Shown: positions 25,440 to 34,037 of the stretch, in pieces
Layout: every line of letters starts with the position of its first letter
Numbering within the stretch: position 1 is the first letter of the stretch
Assembly: GCF_001942345.1 (NCBI RefSeq)
Contig: NZ_MKKI01000010.1
Span: 1-40,621 of the forward strand
Source of the DNA: Corynebacterium sp. CNJ-954
GTDB lineage: Bacteria > Actinomycetota > Actinomycetes > Mycobacteriales > Mycobacteriaceae
Direction of reading: 5' to 3'
DNA: 40,621 nt
Notes under the pieces: model-generated
Database searches by the model: none
What the model was told of the DNA's origin: nothing
What the model saw: the letters and a program-made list of their open reading frames with translations, nothing else
Program-made: the position numbers and the translations under genes

Positions 25440-26393
25440 TCAGCGGAGGTGCGGGTGGAAGTCCCACACGGCCAGGTCCGGGTAGCCGGGTATGGTCGAC
25501 CACCGCCGATTGAGCCGGCTCACGACAACGTCGCGGAGCTGCGCGACGATACGGGCGTCCACACCACCGGGACCGACACAGAAGTCCGTGTACCGGAACA
25601 GCGCCCACCCCCACTGTGTCGCCGCATTGCCTTTCCATCGGTCGCGGATGAAACCACGGGTGTCGGCGGTGTCGGTGACTGCATGGTAGTGGAAGCTGTC
25701 GATCTCGATGAGCACCCGTGCCTCGGGAATGACCACGTCGAACCGGTAGGGGCCGACGAGGACGTTCGTCAGTACCGTGACCGGCAGGCCGTCGACCGCC
25801 TGGTGCACCAGGTGCAGCGCCGTCCGTTCCAGATTGCTGGCGGTGCCGGTCGGCAGCCCGTCGAGCAGGTTCTCGGCGTGGGCCTTGCCGGGCGTCAGGC
25901 CGGCGAGATCCTCGGCGAGGATGTCATTCCCCTTTGTACCGCTGTACATCCTGGTCAGGAACCGTCTCAGTTCGTCGTCGCTGGAGGTCGGTGCAGACGA
26001 ACGGCGGACGTCGACGGCCGCCTGCAGTGGTGTGGAGACCCTGACACCGTGCTGGTGGCGATGGCGGCGGAGATCACGGACGCGGAGCAGGAGACGATCA
26101 CGTCGACCGGCACGTCCGTCCCGAGACACGAGGCCCCGCGCCGGCCACACCATCGGCTTTTCGTCGTAGAGAAACAGGGCGGTCGGACCGGTGTAGACAA
26201 CCGCCGGGACGAGGTGCGCCAGCGCCTGCAGTGTCAACAGGTCGTCCGGCGCTGACGAGGTGTACACGCCTCTGCTGATCCTGTGCAGCTCTCCGCGATG
26301 GACCGCAGCCCGGATCTGCGCTTCGGTGTAACCGACCTCGATGAGTTCAGCGGTCAACCAGACCGGTCGTGACGACAGTGATTCGGCCCCCAT
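25440..26393 (-). CDS. AbiEi-like winged-helix protein fused to a DUF559 (Vsr-like) nuclease domain
   Basis: A 317-aa protein from ATG 26393, with GGAGGG 8 nt upstream; the frame is open 54 bases further but lacks a ribosome-binding site. Residues about 10-130 resemble the AbiEi antitoxin-type wHTH and its following domain (ELIEVGYTEAQIRAAVHRGE, LHRISRGVYTS, ALAHLVPAVVYTGPTALFLY). The C-terminal domain has the DUF559/Vsr layout: YRFDVVIPEARVLIEIDSFH with acidic candidates, then RDRWKGNAATQWGWALFRYT. Such proteins are widespread in actinobacteria, often without a toxin partner. No AbiEii-type nucleotidyltransferase is adjacent. Function unknown; DNA repair or defence is a guess. Confidence 0.8.
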   Translation of the reverse strand: MGAESLSSRPVWLTAELIEVGYTEAQIRAAVHRGELHRISRGVYTSSAPDDLLTLQALAHLVPAVVYTGPTALFLYDEKPMVWPARGLVSRDGRAGRRDRLLLRVRDLRRHRHQHGVRVSTPLQAAVDVRRSSAPTSSDDELRRFLTRMYSGTKGNDILAEDLAGLTPGKAHAENLLDGLPTGTASNLERTALHLVHQAVDGLPVTVLTNVLVGPYRFDVVIPEARVLIEIDSFHYHAVTDTADTRGFIRDRWKGNAATQWGWALFRYTDFCVGPGGVDARIVAQLRDVVVSRLNRRWSTIPGYPDLAVWDFHPHLR

Positions 26394-26447
26394 GTGGATA
26401 TCCCTCCGGGGACGACTGTAGTCGTTGGCGGGCGGTCCCGGAGACAC

Positions 26448-26519
26448 AACGACGGTTTCTGTCCGGATCCGGGAGCGAAGTGCGTACTTCGTCGTCGAAC
26501 TCAGACAGAAACCGTCGTT
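26448..26519. repeat. 16-bp inverted repeat with an inner hairpin
   Basis: AACGACGGTTTCTGTC (26448-26463) and GACAGAAACCGTCGTT (26504-26519) are perfectly complementary over 16 bp. The 40-nt interior holds a second stem, CGAAGT (26476-26481) with ACTTCG (26486-26491) around GCGT. It lies between the emb stop and the AbiEi-like gene, both on the minus strand, and may act as terminator for emb. No T-run follows. Confidence 0.7.
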
Positions 26520-26535
26520 ACCGGGTGTACGACCC

Positions 26536-29500
26536 TCAGCTCAGGCGCATCGGCCCCGGCGACCACAGCCCGGACCGGTTCTCGGTCTCGATGTCGAGGT
26601 CGACCGTCTTGGGCTCCTCGCCGGTGCTGGAGGCGAACGGGGTGAGCTTGGTGACCACGCCCCAGTCGCGCTGCCAGTCGTTGTCGAGGTAGGTCGACAT
26701 CTCGGTGCCGTGGGTGACCATCTGGGTCAGCCCACCGGCACCGCCGCCGTAGTAGTCCATCACGGGGGCATGGGCCTTCTTCGCGTCGTGCTCCGGGGAG
26801 ATCTGGTACTCCGGAACCTCGGCGACGCCGGCGTAGTGGCTGAACGGCCGTTGCGCCGGGAACTGCAGCGGCACGGACCAGTCGAGCAGTGTCGGTGCGT
26901 CACCGATGACGTCGTCCAGCGGCGCCAGGGTGGGGACACGCGGCGGCGTGAAGGCCAGCCACTGGTCCGGGGTGACGTTCAGGTCGGCGGCGTGGATGCG
27001 GACGACGTCGGCGTCCTCCGGGATCTGGTCCATGGGGAAGCGCAGGTTGCGCCACTGCGGCGCGGTGCCGATGTCGAGGGGCTCGAGTTCGCCCATGACC
27101 TCGAAGTCATCGGAGCCGGAACCCTCTCCGGTGCTGCGTCCGTACTGCAGTTTCAGCTCCTGGCCGTACTGGCGTACCCCGTTCATGTCGAGGTGAGACA
27201 CCTCACCGGCGGCGGAGATGATCAGCAGTGGCGAATCGTCGCTGCGTTCCGGCAGCGTGTACCAGGACGTGGTGGTCTCGGCCTGGAGCTGCAGACCGTC
27301 GGTGTAGGAGCCGATGACGGGGACCTGGTTGCGGTCGATGTCGAACGGCAGCTGGGCGTAGGAGCCGTTGGCGCCCTCGCGGGCGTTCAGTCCGCCGCCG
27401 GGGCCGGTGTCGGTGATGTCCTCGTCCTCGTTCGAGCCGTAGGCGTTGGTGTCGACGGCCGAGGTCTGCGGCGAGGATCCGGAGTCGGAGCTGTCGGAGC
27501 TCTCCTGGATGCGGTTGGGGATGTTGTTCTCCCCGAATCCGCGGGAGTTGTCGCCGACCAGGGAGTCGGCGAAGTCGGTGCCGTCGGCGGTCTGCAGGAA
27601 GGACTCGTTGGTGTCGGACTCGACGAGGGCGTCCCCGGCCATGCCGCTGGTGTTCCCGGCCAGTGCCGTCAGGTTGCCCTTGCCGACGGAGTAGGACGGC
27701 CACTGGGAGATGAAGCCCTTACCCAACGACGCCAGGTTGAACAGCACGACGATGGCGGTGAGTACCGCGATCGGTGCGGCGGCCACGCCGGTGAAGCGCT
27801 GCGCCTGCGCGGCCTCGCGGCGGTCGACTTCCTTGAGTTCTGCGTCGGTGGTGGCGTTGGCCTCACGGATGTCGTTGAGGAAGCCGATGACCACGCCGAT
27901 GAACATCACGATGACGGCGAGCACCATCATGCCGGTGGAGATCTCGAAGCCGGCGACCTGGATGGGCTTGTCGTACCAGGGCACGCCGAAGCTGGAGATG
28001 TACCACCAGCCGTTGGTTCCGGCGAGGGTGAAGGCGAACAGCAGCAGACATGCACCGAGGAAGACGATGCGGTTACGCGCGGAGCGCATGGCCATGGTCG
28101 ACGCGGCGACGGCCGCCAGGGCCGCGAGACCGGCGGCGATACCGGCGTACACACCGAAGTGGTGGGTCCACTTGGTCGGTGTGAAGGTCATGAAGAACAT
28201 GGTGCCGACGACCACGAGGGTCATGCGCAGTGCCGGGCCGTGGGCGGTGCCGGGGACGCGGCGGTTGCGCAGCATCGAGGCGATGACGACGGCCAGGCAC
28301 AGCAGCATCATCAGCACTGAGAACCGGCGGGGGAAGGACCCGTCGACGGTCTGCTTCAGCAGCTCGGTGTAGCGCTGCGGCTCCTCGTACCACGACAGGG
28401 ACGGGCCGACGGGGCCGCGTACGCCGATGGACTCCATCACGGTACTCAGCGTCTGGTCGCCGAAGACGCAGATCAGTACGGCGGTGCCGGCGGCGAAGAA
28501 CGGCATGATCTGGGCGACGACGGCGCCCGTGACCCTCTTCTTCGAGCTGCCGCGTCCGGCGTTGAGCAGCGGCAGTCGTCGGATGACGATCCGGACGAGT
28601 CCCGACAACGCGACGAGGATCGAGGCGACGGCCATCAGGCCGGTGGGGCCGGCGGCGAGCGACAGGGAGGCGACGATGACGCCGATCGCGGCCGGCAGGA
28701 GACGTCCGGTGGCGATCGCACGCTCCATGCAGACCCAGGTCAGCAGGGCGCCGAGGGCGATGACCGGCTCAGGACGCAGACCGTTGTTGAAGGTCATCGC
28801 GAAGACGAGGAACACCGCTGCCGCGGTCCAGTGCGCCACCTGACGCTGGGCGATCTTCGCGCCCAGGCGCGGCAGCACCTCCCGTGAGAGGAGCATCCAC
28901 GTCAACAGGCTGGCGATCAGGACGGGAAGCCGCATCCACACCGAGGCGGTGGAGACGTGCGTCATCAACGCCAGCAGGTCGTAGTAGGGGGCGCCGAACG
29001 GGGACTCCGGGACACCGAACCACCGGTAGTAGTTCGCCATGTATCCGGATTCCTGGCTGGCACGGGCCATGGTCAGCAGGTATCCGTCGTCGGCGGTGTT
29101 CGCACCGATGAAGTACCAGACCACGAGGATGCCGCCGACGACGCCGTCGAGCCAGCGTGGTCGCCACCAGTTGGCGGGCAGGAACCGACGCCGGGTGCGT
29201 GTGCGCCCGTCGAGGATGTCCATGCGGTGCAGTGCCCACAGGGAGACGACCATGAACAGCACACCGAGGACCATCGCGGCGATCTTGATGCCGCTGGGGG
29301 TGGAGGTGTACCGCGAGTCGACGGTGACGTCCACCCGCAGGCCGGCGTCGATGGCGGCCTGGGTGTTCTCGGGGGTGTCGGTCATCTCGGTGAAGATGCC
29401 GGTGAGCATGGGGCGGATGTCGTCCCCGAACCCGCCCTCCAGCGGGTTACCGTCCTCGTCGGTGGCGTCCGGGATCCAGGCGCGTGTTCCCTCGTAGTCG

Positions 29501-29976
29501 GAGGTGATCCGCAGCTGGGCGCCGTCCGGGAGGCTCTCGAGGGTGTCGGTGTCGACCGACAGTGCCACCGAGTTGCGCACCACGACGTCCAGGCCGGCCG
29601 GGGTGGAACGGACGAACATGCCGCGCAGCGTCGCCTCCTCCGCGCCCTCGGGCACGGTGGACAGGACGGTGGTCTGATTGCCGTTGAGGTCGCGGACCTC
29701 GGACAACGGCAGGGTGATGTCCAGGTTCTCCGGATGGTAGGACATCAGCGGCGCGTCGACGCTACGGAGGTCACCACCCTGGGGCCAGGAGAAGCTGGAC
29801 TGTTCCTGCTTGACCGGGAGCAGCGGGGTCAGGCAGAACAGGATGAGTGCCGCGATGCCCGACAGGACGGCGATCGCCTTGAGCCGGTCGACACCGGCCG
29901 CTTTCGTGCGATCAGGGTTCGTCTCAGGGGCCTGTTCGGACACCTCGTCGGTGGCATCGTGTTCGACTCGTGACAT
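26536..29976 (-). CDS. emb: Arabinosyltransferase Emb (arabinogalactan arabinan synthesis)
   Basis: A GT-C membrane glycosyltransferase that extends the arabinan of arabinogalactan from decaprenyl-phosphoarabinose; the target family of ethambutol. 1146 aa from ATG 29976; an upstream in-frame extension to 30048 is Cys/His-rich and unlikely. The first helix is DRLKAIAVLSGIAALILFCL, followed by an extracytoplasmic domain. The catalytic acidic loop TADDGYLLTMARASQESGYM is near residue 297, with more than ten further spans. The large C-terminal extracytoplasmic region contains carbohydrate-binding-like beta sheets. Corynebacteria typically have one Emb where mycobacteria have EmbA, B and C. It follows aftA by 117 bp on the same strand, the usual pairing. 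Confidence 0.95.
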   Translation of the reverse strand: MSRVEHDATDEVSEQAPETNPDRTKAAGVDRLKAIAVLSGIAALILFCLTPLLPVKQEQSSFSWPQGGDLRSVDAPLMSYHPENLDITLPLSEVRDLNGNQTTVLSTVPEGAEEATLRGMFVRSTPAGLDVVVRNSVALSVDTDTLESLPDGAQLRITSDYEGTRAWIPDATDEDGNPLEGGFGDDIRPMLTGIFTEMTDTPENTQAAIDAGLRVDVTVDSRYTSTPSGIKIAAMVLGVLFMVVSLWALHRMDILDGRTRTRRRFLPANWWRPRWLDGVVGGILVVWYFIGANTADDGYLLTMARASQESGYMANYYRWFGVPESPFGAPYYDLLALMTHVSTASVWMRLPVLIASLLTWMLLSREVLPRLGAKIAQRQVAHWTAAAVFLVFAMTFNNGLRPEPVIALGALLTWVCMERAIATGRLLPAAIGVIVASLSLAAGPTGLMAVASILVALSGLVRIVIRRLPLLNAGRGSSKKRVTGAVVAQIMPFFAAGTAVLICVFGDQTLSTVMESIGVRGPVGPSLSWYEEPQRYTELLKQTVDGSFPRRFSVLMMLLCLAVVIASMLRNRRVPGTAHGPALRMTLVVVGTMFFMTFTPTKWTHHFGVYAGIAAGLAALAAVAASTMAMRSARNRIVFLGACLLLFAFTLAGTNGWWYISSFGVPWYDKPIQVAGFEISTGMMVLAVIVMFIGVVIGFLNDIREANATTDAELKEVDRREAAQAQRFTGVAAAPIAVLTAIVVLFNLASLGKGFISQWPSYSVGKGNLTALAGNTSGMAGDALVESDTNESFLQTADGTDFADSLVGDNSRGFGENNIPNRIQESSDSSDSGSSPQTSAVDTNAYGSNEDEDITDTGPGGGLNAREGANGSYAQLPFDIDRNQVPVIGSYTDGLQLQAETTTSWYTLPERSDDSPLLIISAAGEVSHLDMNGVRQYGQELKLQYGRSTGEGSGSDDFEVMGELEPLDIGTAPQWRNLRFPMDQIPEDADVVRIHAADLNVTPDQWLAFTPPRVPTLAPLDDVIGDAPTLLDWSVPLQFPAQRPFSHYAGVAEVPEYQISPEHDAKKAHAPVMDYYGGGAGGLTQMVTHGTEMSTYLDNDWQRDWGVVTKLTPFASSTGEEPKTVDLDIETENRSGLWSPGPMRLS

Positions 29977-30028
29977 AGCAGCACATGTTACGGCAGGAGT
30001 CTGGTGAGGACTAAGCCGTGGCAGGCTG

Positions 30029-30058
30029 TGTCGGTCACAGCCGGTCACAGTCGGTCCC
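30029..30058. repeat. 10-bp direct repeats between aftA and emb
   Basis: TGTCGGTCAC, AGCCGGTCAC and AGTCGGTCCC stand in tandem (30029-30058), about 55 bp upstream of the emb start. The 10-bp period suits a protein-binding array, but divergence is high and chance is possible. Confidence 0.35.
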
Positions 30059-30093
30059 GGCTGGTTTTACGACCGGTCGCGCACCGTCGGTCT

Positions 30094-32091
30094 CTACCGT
30101 TGGCGCACCGCCACGACGAAGGGGCCGATCTGTTCCAGGTCCCACCCCTCCGAGAAGGCCGACGCGTGGAAGGACATCGTGGTGAATCGTACATTCGGGT
30201 CATTCGGGTAGATGTCCTCGGACAGGCGGTAGGAGAACCGGCCGTCCGGATCGCCGTCCCCACCCTCTCCGCCGGTGGCGTCGGCGACGTGGCCGCGCAG
30301 GACCAGGGCGTCCGGTCCTTCCCACCCCTGCTCATCGGACGCCGCGTCCATCGCGTCGGTGAGCTCTGCGGGATCGGTGATTCCCGTCCACTTCTCGATC
30401 TCGGCGTTACGGTCCTCGAACCGTCCGAGCGGGTTGGCGTAGTGCGCGGTCATCGCCTGGTAGGAGTGGTACGGGTAGTAGGCCATGAAGCTCTGTTCGT
30501 CGGTGAGGACGACGGTGCCGGCGCGCTGCCCCCCGAGGCCCAGGGTCTCGTCGATGTAGGAGTCGACGTCGGCGTAGTAGACGGTGGAGTCCGCGGGGAA
30601 GAGGTCACCGCGCTGGGCCTCGCCATCGGTGTCGGTGTAGGCGAGGTCGATGTGCTGGCGCAGGTGCAGCGGGATGTTGATGACGTGGGTTGCGGCGGCG
30701 AAGGTCAGCAGGATCGCCAGGACGGCGGTCACCTTCGGTGCGGCGTCCGGCCCGACGAACTGCGGGTAGGCGCGGCGGATGCCGTTGATGCGCAGGTCGT
30801 TGAGGGCCATCATCCCGCCGGTGACCAGGAGCAGCGAGATCGGCAGTTCCATGCGGAAGCCCAGCAGCGTCGTGCCCGTCAGGGTCGTCAGCATGGACGC
30901 GAGTACCCAGAGGTAGCAGACCACCAGCCCGGCGAGCAGCGCCCTGACCTGGCTACGCTTCCACCGCAGCACCATCCACACGATGCACAGGAGACCCAGT
31001 GCGCCGACGAGGTTCACGTGGAAGAAGGGGACGGGGACTTCCGTGCCGGACTGCGGCAGGTAGTGCTGGGCGCGCCCACTGGCACCGCTCTCCGAGGTGA
31101 GCAGCGCCAGGCCGTACGGCGCCCATCCGACCAGTGCGATGACGATGGACCCCACCCCGATCACGGTCAGTCGGATCAGCGGCTGGATCGCGCGGGTGCG
31201 CCAGGCGACGACGACGGCGATGACGACGACGGTCAGCGCGGAGATACCGGTGTAGAGCGTGTACAGGTTCGCCGACAGGCCGAGGAAGACCACCAGACCG
31301 GCGATGCCGAGCCGGGAACCACGGACGGCGCGACCGGCCAGCACGACGGCGGCAGGCATGCCGAAGGCCACGATGGCGGCGTAGGGCTCCTCCGGGGCGG
31401 TGTAGAGGACGACGGCCGTGGTCACCATCGCGATGACCGTTCCCAGGGGCAGTGAGCCGGTGAGTCGCCGCCAGACCGGGACCAGCACCGATCCGGTCGC
31501 GGCGAGGGTGATCAACGACCAGGGTTGGAACGCGGCCCACCCGGCGAGGCCGAGGACGTTGGCGAAGAGACCTCCGGTGAGGAACCACAGGCGGGGGTAG
31601 AAGCTCGGCTCGCCGAGGTAGGCCATGTCCTCGAAGCCCGGCTGTTCGGTCATCCGGGTGAAGAACTGGGTGCGGAACGCCTGGTCGACGCTGATGCCGT
31701 CGAGGTAGAGACGGGTCGCCGCCAGGGGTATGGCAAGGGCGGCGATGACGAGGCCGGCCGGGGCGAGCCAGCACAGCACGGTGGTTCCGGCCCGACGCCA
31801 CCGCGGCCAGTCGGTGAAAGGGGTCCGGGAGTGCAGGACCGCGTAGAGCACCAGAGCCACGACGACGAGGACGATCACTCCACCGGCGCTGGCCAGGGCC
31901 TTCGTCACGTTCGACGATGCATAGGCCGGCAGGTTCGTGCGTGACAGGATGAACCACGCCGCGAGTGTGACGACGGCGGCGAGGACACCGGAGCCCACGA
32001 CCTGCCCACAGAAGGAGAGGAACCCGCGACCGGAACGGTCGGGGTGGGATGCGGCGTCGGTACCGGTGAGGCCGGTGGAGGGGGCGGTCAT
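30094..32091 (-). CDS. aftA: Galactan 5-O-arabinofuranosyltransferase AftA
   Basis: Primes the galactan by adding the first arabinofuranose residues from decaprenyl-phosphoarabinose; a GT-C enzyme in the plasma membrane. 665 aa, the family's usual size. About eleven spans come first, from VVGSGVLAAVVTLAAWFILS onward. The extracytoplasmic loop after span 3 carries acidic residues (DGISVDQAFRTQFFTRMTEQ), and GEPSFYPRLWFLTGG is the conserved AftA block. The soluble C-terminal domain shows SYIDETLGLGGQRAG, MAYYPYHSYQAMTAHYANPL and a final VVAVRQR. The ATG at 32091 lacks a strong ribosome-binding site. It lies directly upstream of emb, as in other corynebacteria. Confidence 0.94.
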   Translation of the reverse strand: MTAPSTGLTGTDAASHPDRSGRGFLSFCGQVVGSGVLAAVVTLAAWFILSRTNLPAYASSNVTKALASAGGVIVLVVVALVLYAVLHSRTPFTDWPRWRRAGTTVLCWLAPAGLVIAALAIPLAATRLYLDGISVDQAFRTQFFTRMTEQPGFEDMAYLGEPSFYPRLWFLTGGLFANVLGLAGWAAFQPWSLITLAATGSVLVPVWRRLTGSLPLGTVIAMVTTAVVLYTAPEEPYAAIVAFGMPAAVVLAGRAVRGSRLGIAGLVVFLGLSANLYTLYTGISALTVVVIAVVVAWRTRAIQPLIRLTVIGVGSIVIALVGWAPYGLALLTSESGASGRAQHYLPQSGTEVPVPFFHVNLVGALGLLCIVWMVLRWKRSQVRALLAGLVVCYLWVLASMLTTLTGTTLLGFRMELPISLLLVTGGMMALNDLRINGIRRAYPQFVGPDAAPKVTAVLAILLTFAAATHVINIPLHLRQHIDLAYTDTDGEAQRGDLFPADSTVYYADVDSYIDETLGLGGQRAGTVVLTDEQSFMAYYPYHSYQAMTAHYANPLGRFEDRNAEIEKWTGITDPAELTDAMDAASDEQGWEGPDALVLRGHVADATGGEGGDGDPDGRFSYRLSEDIYPNDPNVRFTTMSFHASAFSEGWDLEQIGPFVVAVRQR

Positions 32092-32187
32092 GACGGCATT
32101 TTCTCACAGTCGGCGTGAATACCGGGTGAAGGGTGACTGGGAGGTGGCTGGCCGGGTGCCGACCCCGCTGGTACGGGGTGGCCGCAG

Positions 32188-33465
32188 TTAGCGGTTGAGC
32201 AGGATGCCACGGATCCCGGAGTGGAAGCCGTCGCGGAGGTTCACGCGCTGGTACTCCGTCAGCGTGTACTCGTGGAGCGTCTCGCAGGCGAACTGGAGCA
32301 ACGGACGGTCCACCTCGGGCGGCAGGCCACCGCCGCAGAGGACATGGGCCCCGTCCTGCTGTTCCGTGGTGGCGGCGTGCTGGAACCACCAGACGGCGTA
32401 CTGTTCCCCGATGTCGAACGGGTTCTGCTGGCCGCCGGACTGCCACACCTCGGTGGGAAGCGGGACGTAACGGCTGCGGAGACGTCGCCGGGGCGCCATC
32501 ATCGCCGGGGTGGGGCGGGACGCGGCGAGGTCGGCCGGCGAGGCGGGTGGTGCGGAGGCATCGGAACCGCCGGTGGTTGCGGCGTCCCCGGCATCCCCGG
32601 CGTTCTCGTCATCGTCGTCACCGTCTGCGGCAGGTGAGACGGGGTTCTCGTGGGAGACTGCGGCCGGGGCGTGGTCGGTGATCTGGGAGAGTGACGGGTC
32701 GCGGTTCGGCATGGAAGCGGGGGACGGCGCTGCGTCGGTCGTGCTGTCGGTGCCCGTGTCGCTGTCGGTGTCACCCTGGTTGCCGGTGGCCCCCGCGGCA
32801 GGGGCGGCGGGCCGACGGCGGACGTCCGGGACAGCACACGTCCCGGAGAGATCTTCGACGGGCTCCGCGTCCCCGATGGGTTTGTGCTGGGCTCCGGCTG
32901 CCCCGGTCTTCAGGGGTCCTTCGAGGATCTGCAGGCGCATGCAGTCGGCGAAGTCCTCCCGAGGATCGAGAATGGTGGTCGAGTCGCAGGAGTAGCGCAG
33001 GTTGGCCGACATCGAGTCCCAACCGAAGCCGTAGAGATGTACCCGGACCCCGCGGGAGACGGCCTCCTCCACCCCGGGAAGCATGTCGGCGTCGCCGGAG
33101 ACCAGGACGATGTCGGTGACCTCGCGGGACATCGCGCTGATGACCATGTCGGCGACGAGACGGGTGTCGACCGCTTTCTGGGTACGACGGTCGCCCCATT
33201 CGATGAGTTGGCCGGAGCGGAGCTGGACGCCGTTGCAGGACCGCAGGGCACGTTGGTAGCGGTGCGGGCCGGAATCGGGGAGACCGTCGTACCAGTTCTG
33301 CCGGTAGACGGGTTGTCTCAGTTGGTCGACGACGCGGCTCTCCAGCACATTGACGACTTCGGGCAGATCAATCTCGAGTTGTGCGCGGGCGCCGGTCTCC
33401 CAGGCGTTGTAGAAGCTGGCGAGCAGGTAAGAGGTGTCGACGTAGATCAGGGTTCGTTCGAGCAT
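32188..33465 (-). CDS. NYN-domain (PIN-like) putative RNase with a long disordered linker
   Basis: A 425-aa protein from ATG 33465, with GAGGA 8 nt upstream; the longer frame to 33681 is not protein-like. The NYN/LabA-like domain (about 1-185) has the acidic metal-binding set: IYVDTSYLLASFYNAW, KAVDTRLVADMVISAM and IVLVSGDADMLPGVEEAV, ending LYGFGWDSMSANLRYSCD. Then about 130 residues of Asp/Ala/Pro/Ser-rich disorder follow. The C-terminal 95 residues are a folded module (YVPLPTEVWQSGGQQNPFDI, QYAVWWFQHA, EYQRVNLRDGFHSGIRG) of a type I do not recognise. It is probably a metal-dependent RNase. Transcribed away from the GntR/ABC operon across a 197-bp gap. Confidence 0.83.
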   Translation of the reverse strand: MLERTLIYVDTSYLLASFYNAWETGARAQLEIDLPEVVNVLESRVVDQLRQPVYRQNWYDGLPDSGPHRYQRALRSCNGVQLRSGQLIEWGDRRTQKAVDTRLVADMVISAMSREVTDIVLVSGDADMLPGVEEAVSRGVRVHLYGFGWDSMSANLRYSCDSTTILDPREDFADCMRLQILEGPLKTGAAGAQHKPIGDAEPVEDLSGTCAVPDVRRRPAAPAAGATGNQGDTDSDTGTDSTTDAAPSPASMPNRDPSLSQITDHAPAAVSHENPVSPAADGDDDDENAGDAGDAATTGGSDASAPPASPADLAASRPTPAMMAPRRRLRSRYVPLPTEVWQSGGQQNPFDIGEQYAVWWFQHAATTEQQDGAHVLCGGGLPPEVDRPLLQFACETLHEYTLTEYQRVNLRDGFHSGIRGILLNR

Positions 33466-33581
33466 CGGAGAGTCCTCACTAAAAGTTTGTCGGTTGTTCC
33501 CCCTAGTGTGCATCAGGTGTGCGGCCCGTGGGGAGGTGTGCTGGTCATTCGGTGGGCTGGTGGCGGCGGGTCGCGGTGCCC

Positions 33582-33632
33582 TTGTCAGAAAAACCGGACT
33601 GTGCGATGGTTGGTTACAGGAGTAACTAACCA
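33582..33632 (+). promoter_or_regulatory. GntR operator overlapping the ABC operon promoter
   Basis: TGGTTGGTTAC (33607-33617) and GTAACTAACCA (33622-33632) form an 11-bp inverted repeat with one mismatch and a 4-nt spacer. TTGTCA (33582-33587), 17 bp and GATGGT (33605-33610) form a weak promoter whose -10 lies in the left arm. The site is about 30 bp ahead of the GntR start. Autorepression by the YtrA-type regulator is the natural reading. Confidence 0.6.
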
Positions 33633-33662
33633 GTAAACCTAGGTACGGGAAGAAGGTGGGTC

Positions 33663-34037
33663 GTGGACGAGACGACGTCACCGTTGTTCCGGCAGATCGC
33701 CGAACTCGTCGAGGACTCCGTCGTCGACGGATCCCTTCGGGAGGGCGACCGCGCTCCCTCGACCAATGAGCTCGCCGCCTTCCACGGCATCAACCCCGCC
33801 ACCGCGCGGAAAGGGCTGACGCTGCTCGCCGAGCGTGGCGTGCTGGCCAAGAGACGCGGCCTGGGCATGTTCGTCGAGGACGGGGCCCGGGCACGGATCA
33901 CGGCGCGACGCCGGGAGGCCTTCGCCGCCGATTTCCTTGCACCCCTGGTGGACGAGGCGATCAAACTCGACCTGCCCCGGGACGACGTCCACCGGCTGAT
34001 CGACCAGGTCGCAGAAAGCAGAGGACTGTACTCATGA
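33663..34037 (+). CDS. GntR-family regulator, YtrA type
   Basis: A 124-aa regulator from GTG 33663, with AAGGTGG a few bases upstream. The GntR wHTH occupies about residues 5-75: PLFRQIAELVEDSVVDGSLR, the recognition region STNELAAFHGINPATARKGL, and LLAERGVLAKRRGLGMFV. Only a short helical tail (about 45 residues) follows, diagnostic of the YtrA subfamily, which lacks a large ligand domain and usually controls adjacent ABC genes in response to cell-wall-active antibiotics. Its stop overlaps the first ATPase start (ATGA), so it is the first gene of the array. Confidence 0.92.
   Translation: MDETTSPLFRQIAELVEDSVVDGSLREGDRAPSTNELAAFHGINPATARKGLTLLAERGVLAKRRGLGMFVEDGARARITARRREAFAADFLAPLVDEAIKLDLPRDDVHRLIDQVAESRGLYS

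Noticed and set aside
23268..26255. Plus-strand open frame of 995 codons opposite the M13 and AbiEi-like genes
   Set aside because: Antisense of two genes with clear domains and catalytic motifs; no domain or ribosome-binding site of its own.
26425..28320. Plus-strand open frame of 631 codons opposite emb
   Set aside because: Shadow of emb, with the same biased antisense composition.
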